DNA of 64,000 nucleotides, taken from NCBI GenBank assembly GCA_946800325.1, contig OX326960.1:20478393-20542392 (forward strand). The letters are read 5' to 3'. The stretch's first letter is position 1. Every line of letters starts with the position of its first letter. The DNA is from Luzula sylvatica. Its lineage: Eukaryota; Streptophyta; Magnoliopsida; Poales; Juncaceae. The position numbers and the translations under genes are program-made. Positions 1-10,400 of the stretch are shown here, piece after piece. The notes under the pieces are model-generated. The model was not told the DNA's origin. It was given only the letters and a program-made list of their open reading frames with translations, and did no database searches.

Positions 1-124
1 GTTTTTAGATCATTTGTATCAGATATTTTAGTACATAACTTTTCACCAAATTTCACAAATACTAAGAAAGTTTGTTTTTCGATTCAAAACTAGATTTTAA
101 CGCTTTGAGGAGTTCAAATAACTT

Positions 125-250
125 GTTTTTAGATCATTTGTATCGTATCTTTTACTACATAACTTTTCACCAAATTTCACAAACACTAAGAAAGTTTGTT
201 TTTCGATTCAAAACAAGATTTTTTAACGCTTTGAGGAGTTCAAATAACAT
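125..250 (+). repeat. 126-bp monomer length variant (TT insertion)
   Basis: The T run in GATTTTAACG is lengthened to GATTTTTTAACG, making the unit 126 bp. The same variant recurs throughout the array at the same place in the monomer order, usually just before a monomer beginning GTTTTCAGATC. It is therefore an inherited marker and not recurrent sequencing noise. One derivative at about 25436 reads GATTTTGTAACG. This class explains most of the excess over exact multiples of 124 in the long repeat periods. Confidence 0.93.
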
Positions 251-374
251 GTTTTCAGATCATTTGTATCGTATCTTTTAGTACATAACTTTTCACCAAA
301 TTTCACAAACACTAAGAAAGTTTGTTTTTCGATTCAAAACAAGATTTTAACGCTTTGAGGAGTTCAAATAACGT
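251..374 (+). repeat. Representative 124-bp monomer
   Basis: This is one full unit of the common length. In order it holds GTTTTCAGATCATTTGTATC, a CGTATCTTTTAGTACATAAC segment, TTTTCACCAAATTTCACAAA, ACACTAAGAAAGTTTG, TTTTTCGATTCAAAACAAG, ATTTTAACGCTTT and GAGGAGTTCAAATAAC. The best conserved parts by eye are the GATCATTTGTATC block, TTTCACAAA, AAGTTTG, and GAGGAGT followed by CAAAT. Most variation falls in the bases before GATC (TTTTTA, TTTTCA, TTTCTA, TTTTTC or TTTTTT), in the bases after TGTATC (GTATC, AGATA, AGATC or GTACC), and in the segment after CAAAAC (AAGATTTT, TAGATTTT, ATGATTTT, GAGATTTT, AAACTTTC or CACATTTT). These combinations act as labels that let monomer order be followed across the array. 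Confidence 0.95.
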
Positions 375-498
375 GTTTCTAGATCATTTGTATCGTACCT
401 TTTAGTACATAAATTTTCACCAAATTTCACAAACACTAAGAAAGTTTGTTTTTCGATTCAAAACAAGATTTTAACGCTTTGAGGAGTTCAAATAACAT

Positions 499-622
499 TG
501 TTTTAGATCATTTGTATCAGATCTTTTATTACATAACTTTTCACCAAATTTCACAAACACTAAGAAAGTTTGTTTTTCGATTCAAAACTAGATTTTAACG
601 CTTTGAGGAGTTCAAATAACAT
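499..622. repeat. ACATTG marker monomer (17 copies across the window)
   Basis: This monomer reads AACATTGTTTTAGATC where others read AACATGTTTTTAGATC. It also carries AGATCTTTTATTACAT, seen in no other class. TTG positions are 498, 7948, 12915, 16643, 21365, 26583, 27081, 28447, 32547, 33045, 38265, 43483, 49446, 53669, 56899, 58639 and 61870. Spacings are 7450, 4967, 3728, 4722, 5218, 498, 1366, 4100, 498, 5220, 5218, 5963, 4223, 3230, 1740 and 3231 bp. It is a convenient single-copy label for each higher-order unit. Confidence 0.9.
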
Positions 623-1183
623 GTTTTCAGATCATTTGTATCGTATCTTTTAGTACATAACTTTTCACCCAATTTCACAAACACTAAGAAAGTTTGTTTT
701 TCGATTCAAAACAAGATTTTAATGCTTTGAGGAGTTCAAATAACATGTTTTCAGATCATTTGTATCGTATCTTTTAGTACATAACTTTTCACCAAATTTC
801 ACAAACACCAAAAAAGTTTGTTTTTCGATTCAAAACAAGATTTTAACGCTTTGAGGAGTTCAAATAACGTGTTTCTAGATCATTTGTATCGTATCTTTTA
901 CTACATAACTTTTCAACAAATTTCACAAACACTAAGAAAGTTTGTTTTTCGATTCAAAACAAGATTTTAACGCTTTGAGGAGTTCAAATAACATGTTTCT
1001 AGATCATTTGTATCGTATCTTTTACTACATGACTTTTCACCAAATTTCACAAACACTAAGCAAGTTTGTTTTTCGATTGAAAACAAGATTTTAACGCTTT
1101 GAGGAGTTCAAATAACGTGTTTCTAGATCATTTGTATCGTATCTTTTACTACATAACTTTTCACCAAATTTCACAAACACTAA

Positions 1184-1216
1184 GAAAGTTTGTTTTTCGA
1201 TTCAAAACAAACTTTC
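1184..1216. other. Perfect 13-bp inverted repeat in a monomer subfamily (17 copies)
   Basis: GAAAGTTTGTTTT is followed by the 7-base loop TCGATTC and then AAAACAAACTTTC, its exact reverse complement. Ordinary monomers have AAAACAAGATTTT in the second arm and pair over only about 7 bp. Copies found start at 1184, 2425, 6399, 8634, 9875, 13601, 17329, 22051, 27767, 29133, 33731, 38951, 44169, 50132, 54355, 59325 and 62556. A sister subfamily with TTTCTCGACTC keeps 12 paired bases (starts include 1681, 2922, 6896, 9131, 10372, 14595 and 15590). Cruciform or hairpin formation in the cell is a possibility only. Confidence 0.9.
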
Positions 1217-1242
1217 AACGCTTTGAGGAGTTCAAATGACGT

Positions 1243-1367
1243 GTTTTTAGATCATTTGTATCGTATCTTTTACTACATAAGTTTTCACCAAATTTCACAA
1301 ACACTAAGAAAGTTTGTTTTTCGATTTCAAAACCACATTTTAACGCTTTGAGGAGTTCAAATAACGT
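1243..1367 (+). repeat. 125-bp monomer length variant (T insertion)
   Basis: This monomer has CGATTTCAAAACCACATTTT in place of CGATTCAAAACAAGATTTT. The net change is +1 bp, together with an AAG to CAC change. It usually carries AAGTTTTCACC and follows a monomer with the AAACTTTC variant. The following monomer typically begins GTTTTTCGATC and carries CTCTTCACCC and ATACTAGG. This multi-monomer run is a stable haplotype block that recurs across the window. Confidence 0.9.
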
Positions 1368-4300
1368 GTTTTTCGATCATTTGTATCGTATCTTTTAGTA
1401 CATAACTCTTCACCCAATTTCACAAATACTAGGAAAGTTTGTTTTTCGATTCAAAACGAGATTTTAACGCTTTGAGGAGTACAAATAACATGTTTTTAGA
1501 TCATTTGTATCGTATCTTTTAGTACATAACTTTTCACCAAATTTCACACACACCAAGAAAGTTTGTTTTTCGATTCAAAACAAGATTTTAACGCTTTGGG
1601 GAGTTCAAATAACGTGTTTCTAGATCATTTGTATCGTATCTTTTAGTACATAACTTTTCACCAAATTTCACAAACACTAAGAAAGTTTGTTTCTCGACTC
1701 AAAACAAACTTTCAACGCTTTGAGGAGTTCAAATGACGTGTTTTTAGATCATTTGTATCGTATCTTTTACTACATGAGTTTTCACCAAATTTCACAAACA
1801 CTAAGAAAGTTTGTTTTTCGATTCAAAAGAAGATTTTAACGCTTTGAGGAGTTCAAATAACATGTTTTTAGATCATTTGTATCGTATCTTTTAGTACATA
1901 ACTTTTCACCCAATTTCACAAACACTAAGAAAGTTTGTTTTTCAATTCAAAACATGATTTTAATGCTTTGAGGAGTTCAAATAACATGTTTTCAGATCAT
2001 TTGTATCGTATCTTTTAGTACATAACTTTTCACCAAATTTCACAAACACCAAAAAAGTTTGTTTTTCGATTCAAAACAAGATTTTAACGCTTTGAGGAGT
2101 TCAAATAACGTGTTTCTAGATCATTTGTATCGTATCTTTTACTACATAGCTTTTCAACAAATTTCACAAACACTAAGAAAGTTTGTTTTTCGATTCAAAA
2201 CAAGATTTTAACGCTTTGAGGAGTTCAAATAACATGTTTTTAGATCATTTGTATCATATCTTTTAGTACATAACTTTTCACCAAATTTCACAAACACTAA
2301 GCAAGTTTGTTTTTCGATTCAAAACAAGATTTTAACGCTTTGAGGAGTTCAAATAACGTGTTTCAGGATCATTTGTATCGTATCTTTTACTACATAACTT
2401 TTCACCAAATTTCACAAACACTAAGAAAGTTTGTTTTTCGATTCAAAACAAACTTTCAACGTTTTGAGGAGTTCAAATGACGTGTTTTTAGATCATTTGT
2501 ATCGTATCTTTTACTACATAAGTGTTCACCGAATTTCACAAACACTAAGAAAGTTTGTTTTTCGATTTCAAAACCACATTTTAACGCTTTGAGGAGTTCA
2601 AATAACGTGTTTTTAGATCATTTGTATCGTATCTTTTAGTACATAACTCTTCACCCAATTTCACAGACACTAGGAAAGTTTGTTTTTCGATTCAAAACAA
2701 GATTTTAACGCTTTGAGGAGTACAAATAACATGTTTTTAGATCATTTGTATCGTATCTTTTACTACATAAGTTTTCACCAAATTTCACAAACACCAAGAA
2801 AGTTTGTTTTTCGATTCAAAACAAGATTTTAACGCTTTGGGGAGTTCAAATAACGTGTTTCTAGATCATTTGTATCGTATCTTTTAGTACATAACTTTTC
2901 ACCAAATTTCACAAACACTAAGAAAGTTTGTTTCTCGACTCAAAACAAACTTTCAACGCTTTGAGGAGTTCAAATGACTTGTTTTTAGATCATTTGTATC
3001 GTATCTTTTACTACATAAGTTTTCACCAAATTTCACAAACACTAAGAAAGTTTGTTTTTCGATTTCAAAACCACATTTTAACGCTTTGAGGAGTTCAAAT
3101 AACGTGTTTTTCGATTATTTGTATCGTATCTTTTAGTACATAACTCTTCACCCAATTTCACAAATACTAGGAAAGTTTGTTTTTCGATTCAAAACGAGAT
3201 TTTAACGCTTTGAGGAGTACAAATAACATGTTTTTAGATCATTTGTATCGTATCTTTTAGTACATAACTTTTCACCAAATTTCACAAACACCAAGAAAGT
3301 TTGTTTTTCGATTCAAAACAAGATTTTAACGCTTTGGGGAGTTCAAATAACGTGTTTCTAGATCATTTGTATCGTATCTTTTAGTACATAACTTTTCACC
3401 AAATTTCACAAACACTAAGAAAGTTTGTTTTTCGATTCAAAACAAGATTTTAACGCTTTGAGGAGTTCAAATAACGTGTTTCTAGATCATTTGTATCGTA
3501 CCTTTCAGTACATAACTTTTCACCAAATTTCACAAACACTAAGAAAGTTTGTTTTTCGATTCAAAACAAGATTTTAACGCTTTGAGGAGTTCAAATAACA
3601 TGTTTTTAGATCATTTGTATCAGATCTTTTAGTACATAACTTTTCACCAAATTTCACAAATACTAAGAAAGTTTGTTTTTCGATTCAAAACTAGATTTTA
3701 ACGCTTTGAGGAGTTCAAATAACTTGTTTTTAGATCATTTGTATCGTATCTTTTAGTACATAACTTTTCACCCAATTTCACAAACACTAAGAAAGTTTGT
3801 TTTTCGATTCAAAACAAGATTTTAATGCTTTGAGGAGTTCAAATAACATGTTTTCAGATCATTTGTATCGTATCTTTTAGTACATAACTTTTCACCAAAT
3901 TTCACAAACAGTAAGAAAGTTTGTTTTTCGATTCAAAACAAGATTTTAACGCTTTGAGGAGTTCAAATAACGTGTTTCTAGATCATTTGTATCGTACCTT
4001 TTAGTACATAACTTTTCACCAAATTTCACAAACACTAAGAAAGTTTGTTTTTCGATTCAAAACAAGATTTTAACGCTTTGAGGAGTTCAAATAACTTGTT
4101 TTTTGATCATTTGTATCAGATATTTTAGTACATAACTTTTCACCAAATTTCACAAATACTAAGAAAGTTTGTTTTTCGATTCAAAACTAGATTTTAACGC
4201 TTTGAGGAGTTCAAATAACTTGTTTTTAGATCATTTGTATCGTATCTTTTAGTACATAACTTTTCACCAAATTTCACAAACACTAAGAAAGTTTGTTTTT

Positions 4301-7300
4301 CGATTCAAAACAAGATTTTTTAACGCTTTGAGGAGTTCAAATAACATGTTTTCAGATCATTTGTATCGTATCTTTTAGTACATAACTTTTCACCAAATTT
4401 CACAAACACTAAGAAAGTTTGTTTTTCGATTCAAAACAAGATTTTAACGCTTTGAGGAGTTCAAATAACATGTTTTTAGATCATTTGTATCAGATATTTT
4501 AGTACATAACTTTTCAGCAAATTTCACAAATACTAAGAAAGTTTGTTTTTCGATTCAAAACTAGATTTTAACGCTTTGAGGAGTTCAAATAACATGTTTT
4601 TCGATCATTTGTATCGTATCTTTTAGTACATAACTTTTCACCCAATTTCACAAACACTAAGAAAGTTTGTTTTTCGATTCAAAACATGATTTTAATGCTT
4701 TGAGGAGTTCAAATAACATGTTTTCAGATCATTTGTATCGTATCTTTTAGTACATAACTTTTCACCAAATTTCACAAACACCAAAAAAGTTTGTTTTTCG
4801 ATTCAAAACAAGATTTTAACGCTTTGAGGAGTTCAAATAACGTGTTTCTAGATCATTTGTATCGTATCTTTTACTACATAACTTTTCAACAAATTTCACA
4901 AACACTAAGAAAGTTTGTTTTTCGATTCAAAACAAGATTTTAACGCTTTGAGGAGTTCAAATAACATGTTTTTAGATCATTTGTATCAGATATTTTAGTA
5001 CATAACGTTTCACCAAATTTCACAAATACTAAGAAAGTTTGTTTTTCGATTCAAAACTAGATTTTAACGCTTTGAGGAGTTCAAATAACTTGTTTTTAGA
5101 TCATTTGTATCGTATCTTTTAGTACATAACTTTTCACCAAATTTCACAAACACTAAGAAAGTTTGTTTTTCGATTCAAAACAAGATTTTTTAACGCTTTG
5201 AGGAGTTCAAATAACATGTTTTCAGATCATTTGTATCGTATCTTTTAGTACATAACTTTTCACCAAATTTCACAAACACTAAGAAAGTTTGTTTTTCGAT
5301 TCAAAACAAGATTTTAACGCTTTGAGGAGTTCAAATAACGTGTTTCTAGATCATTTGTATCGTACCTTTTAGTACATAACTTTTCACCAAATTTCACAAA
5401 CACTAAGAAAGTTTGTTTTTCGATTCAAAACAAGATTTTAACGCTTTGAGGAGTTCAAATGACTTGTTTTTTGATCATTTGTATCAGATATTTTAGTACA
5501 TAACTTTTCACCAAATTTCACAAATACTAAGAAAGTTTGTTTTTCGATTCAAAACTAGATTTTAACGCTTTGAGGAGTTCAAATAACTTGTTTTTAGATC
5601 ATTTGTATCGTATCTTTTAGTACATAACTTTTCACCAAATTTCACAAACACTAAGAAAGTTTGTTTTTCGATTCAAAACAAGATTTTAACGCTTTGAGGA
5701 GTTCAAATAACATGTTTTTAGATCATTTGTATCAGATATTTTAGTACATAACTTTTCAGCAAATTTCACAAATACTAAGAAAGTTTGTTTTTCGATTCAA
5801 AACTAGATTTTAACGCTTTGAGGAGTTCAAATAACATGTTTTTCGATCATTTGTATCGTATCTTTTAGTACATAACTTTTCACCCAATTTCACAAACACT
5901 AAGAAAGTTTGTTTTTCGATTCAAAACATGATTTTAATGCTTTGAGGAGTTCAAATAACATGTTTTCAGATCATTTGTATCGTATCTTTTAGTACATAAC
6001 TTTTCACCAAATTTCACAAACACCAAAAAAGTTTGTTTTTCGATTCAAAACAAGATTTTAACGCTTTGAGGAGTTCAAATAACGTGTTTCTAGATCATTT
6101 GTATCGTATCTTTTACTACATAACTTTTCAACAAATTTCACAAACACTAAGAAAGTTTGTTTTTCGATTCAAAACAAGATTTTAACGCTTTGAGGAGTTC
6201 AAATAACATGTTTCTAGATCATTTGTATCGTATCTTTTACTACATGACTTTTCACCAAATTTCACAAACACTAAGCAAGTTTGTTTTTCGATTCAAAACA
6301 AGATTTTAACGCTTTGAGGAGTTCAAATAACGTGTTTCTAGATCATTTGTATCGTATCTTTTACTACATAACTTTTCACCAAATTTCACAAACACTAAGA
6401 AAGTTTGTTTTTCGATTCAAAACAAACTTTCAACGCTTTGAGGAGTTCAAATGACGTGTTTTTAGATCATTTGTATCGTATCTTTTACTACATAAGTTTT
6501 CACCAAATTTCACAAACACTAAGAAAGTTTGTTTTTCGATTTCAAAACCACATTTTAACGCTTTGAGGAGTTCAAATAACGTGTTTTTCGATCATTTGTA
6601 TCGTATCTTTTAGTACATAACTCTTCACCCAATTTCACAAATACTAGGAAAGTTTGTTTTTCGATTCAAAACGAGATTTTAACGCTTTGAGGAGTACAAA
6701 TAACATGTTTTTAGATCATTTGTATCGTATCTTTTAGTACATAACTTTTCACCAAATTTCACACACACCAAGAAAGTTTGTTTTTCGATTCAAAACAAGA
6801 TTTTAACGCTTTGGGGAGTTCAAATAACGTGTTTCTAGATCATTTGTATCGTATCTTTTAGTACATAACTTTTCACCAAATTTCACAAACACTAAGAAAG
6901 TTTGTTTCTCGACTCAAAACAAACTTTCAACGCTTTGAGGAGTTCAAATGACGTGTTTTTATATCATTTGTATCGTATCTTTTACTACATGAGTTTTCAA
7001 CAAATTTCACAAACACTAAGAAAGTTTGTTTTTCGATTCAAAAGAAGATTTTAACGCTTTGAGGAGTTCAAATAACATGTTTTTAGATCATTTGTATCGT
7101 ATCTTTTAGTACATAACTTTTCACCCAATTTCACAAACACTAAGAAAGTTTGTTTTTCGATTCAAAACATGATTTTAATGCTTTGAGGAGTTCAAATAAC
7201 ATGTTTTCAGATCATTTGTATCGTATCTTTTAGTACATAACTTTTCACCAAATTTCACAAACACCAAAAAAGTTTGTTTTTCGATTCAAAACAAGATTTT

Positions 7301-7450
7301 AACGCTTTGAGGAGTTCAAATAACGTGTTTCTAGATCATTTGTATCGTATCTTTTACTACATAACTTTTCAACAAATTTCACAAACACTAAGAAAGTTTG
7401 TTTTTCGATTCAAAACAAGATTTTAACGCTTTGAGGAGTTCAAATAACAT

Positions 7451-10400
7451 GTTTTTAGATCATTTGTATCAGATATTTTAGTACATAACTTTTCACCAAA
7501 TTTCACAAATACTAAGAAAGTTTGTTTTTCGATTCAAAACTAGATTTTAACGCTTTGAGGAGTTCAAATAACTTGTTTTTAGATCATTTGTATCGTATCT
7601 TTTACTACATAACTTTTCACCAAATTTCACAAACACTAAGAAAGTTTGTTTTTCGATTCAAAACAAGATTTTTTAACGCTTTGAGGAGTTCAAATAACAT
7701 GTTTTCAGATCATTTGTATCGTATCTTTTAGTACATAACTTTTCACCAAATTTCACAAACACTAAGAAAGTTTGTTTTTCGATTCAAAACAAGATTTTAA
7801 CGCTTTGAGGAGTTCAAATAACGTGTTTCTAGATCATTTGTATCGTACCTTTTAGTACATAACTTTTCACCAAATTTCACAAACACTAAGAAAGTTTGTT
7901 TTTCGATTCAAAACAAGATTTTAACGCTTTGAGGAGTTCAAATAACATTGTTTTAGATCATTTGTATCAGATCTTTTATTACATAACTTTTCACCAAATT
8001 TCACAAACACTAAGAAAGTTTGTTTTTCGATTCAAAACTAGATTTTAACGCTTTGAGGAGTTCAAATAACATGTTTTCAGATCATTTGTATCGTATCTTT
8101 TAGTACATAACTTTTCACCCAATTTCACAAACACTAAGAAAGTTTGTTTTTCGATTCAAAACAAGATTTTAATGCTTTGAGGAGTTCAAATAACATGTTT
8201 TCAGATCATTTGTATCGTATCTTTTAGTACATAACTTTTCACCAAATTTCACAAACACCAAAAAAGTTTGTTTTTCGATTCAAAACAAGATTTTAACGCT
8301 TTGAGGAGTTCAAATAACGTGTTTCTAGATCATTTGTATCGTATCTTTTACTACATAACTTTTCAACAAATTTCACAAACACTAAGAAAGTTTGTTTTTC
8401 GATTCAAAACAAGATTTTAACGCTTTGAGGAGTTCAAATAACATGTTTCTAGATCATTTGTATCGTATCTTTTACTACATGACTTTTCACCAAATTTCAC
8501 AAACACTAAGCAAGTTTGTTTTTCGATTCAAAACAAGATTTTAACGCTTTGAGGAGTTCAAATAACGTGTTTCTAGATCATTTGTATCGTATCTTTTACT
8601 ACATAACTTTTCACCAAATTTCACAAACACTAAGAAAGTTTGTTTTTCGATTCAAAACAAACTTTCAACGCTTTGAGGAGTTCAAATGACGTGTTTTTAG
8701 ATCATTTGTATCGTATCTTTTACTACATAAGTTTTCACCAAATTTCACAAACACTAAGAAAGTTTGTTTTTCGATTTCAAAACCACATTTTAACGCTTTG
8801 AGGAGTTCAAATAACGTGTTTTTCGATCATTTGTATCGTATCTTTTAGTACATAACTCTTCACCCAATTTCACAAATACTAGGAAAGTTTGTTTTTCGAT
8901 TCAAAACGAGATTTTAACGCTTTGAGGAGTACAAATAACATGTTTTTAGATCATTTGTATCGTATCTTTTAGTACATAACTTTTCACCAAATTTCACACA
9001 CACCAAGAAAGTTTGTTTTTCGATTCAAAACAAGATTTTAACGCTTTGGGGAGTTCAAATAACGTGTTTCTAGATCATTTGTATCGTATCTTTTAGTACA
9101 TAACTTTTCACCAAATTTCACAAACACTAAGAAAGTTTGTTTCTCGACTCAAAACAAACTTTCAACGCTTTGAGGAGTTCAAATGACGTGTTTTTAGATC
9201 ATTTGTATCGTATCTTTTACTACATGAGTTTTCACCAAATTTCACAAACACTAAGAAAGTTTGTTTTTCGATTCAAAAGAAGATTTTAACGCTTTGAGGA
9301 GTTCAAATAACATGTTTTTAGATCATTTGTATCGTATCTTTTAGTACATAACTTTTCACCCAATTTCACAAACACTAAGAAAGTTTGTTTTTCAATTCAA
9401 AACATGATTTTAATGCTTTGAGGAGTTCAAATAACATGTTTTCATATCATTTGTATCGTATCTTTTAGTACATAACTTTTCACCAAATTTCACAAACACC
9501 AAAAAAGTTTGTTTTTCGATTCAAAACAAGATTTTAACGCTTTGAGGAGTTCAAATAACGTGTTTCTAGATCATTTGTATCGTATCTTTTACTACATAAC
9601 TTTTCAACAAATTTCACAAACACTAAGAAAGTTTGTTTTTCGATTCAAAACAAGATTTTAACGCTTTGAGGAGTTCAAATAACATGTTTTTAGATCATTT
9701 GTATCATATCTTTTAGTACATAACTTTTCACCAAATTTCACAAACACTAAGCAAGTTTGTTTTTCGATTCAAAACAAGATTTTAACGCTTTGAGGAGTTC
9801 AAATAACGTGTTTCAGGATCATTTGTATCGTATCTTTTACTACATAACTTTTCACCAAATTTCACAAACACTAAGAAAGTTTGTTTTTCGATTCAAAACA
9901 AACTTTCAACGTTTTGAGGAGTTCAAATGACGTGTTTTTAGATCATTTGTATCGTATCTTTTACTACATAAGTGTTCACCGAATTTCACAAACACTAAGA
10001 AAGTTTGTTTTTCGATTTCAAAACCACATTTTAACGCTTTGAGGAGTTCAAATAACGTGTTTTTAGATCATTTGTATCGTATCTTTTAGTACATAACTCT
10101 TCACCCAATTTCACAGACACTAGGAAAGTTTGTTTTTCGATTCAAAACAAGATTTTAACGCTTTGAGGAGTACAAATAACATGTTTTTAGATCATTTGTA
10201 TCGTATCTTTTACTACATAAGTTTTCACCAAATTTCACAAACACCAAGAAAGTTTGTTTTTCGATTCAAAACAAGATTTTAACGCTTTGGGGAGTTCAAA
10301 TAACGTGTTTCTAGATCATTTGTATCGTATCTTTTAGTACATAACTTTTCACCAAATTTCACAAACACTAAGAAAGTTTGTTTCTCGACTCAAAACAAAC

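Larger units (their letters stand above)
1..7450. repeat. 7450-bp higher-order repeat, copy 1 (60-mer)
   Basis: Sequence from base 1 aligns with sequence from 7451 at a constant offset of 7450 bp (60 x 124 plus 10). The monomer order is the same until about 5455/12905. Shared rare variants include GTTTCAGGATC at about 2360/9810, TGTTCACCG at about 2525/9975, GATTATTTG at 3113/10563 and AACAGTAAG at about 3909/11359. Copy 1 contains an internal duplication: positions from about 4095 repeat from about 5463 (offset 1368, later 1242). The left edge is cut by the window, so the unit may extend upstream. Confidence 0.9.

Noticed and set aside
72..281. Open reading frame of 69 codons spanning two satellite monomers
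   Set aside because: It starts at TTG, not ATG, lies wholly inside the repeat, and crosses monomers in shifting frames because 124 is not a multiple of 3. It has no recognisable domain. It is a chance gap between stop codons.
350..375. GAGGAG as a ribosome binding site before ATG in CAAATAACATG
   Set aside because: The motif is part of every monomer and is followed by stop codons within a short distance. There is no coding frame behind it.
7522..7731. Second 69-codon open reading frame identical to the first
   Set aside because: It is the same chance frame copied by the 7450-bp duplication. Identity reflects array homogenisation, not coding selection.
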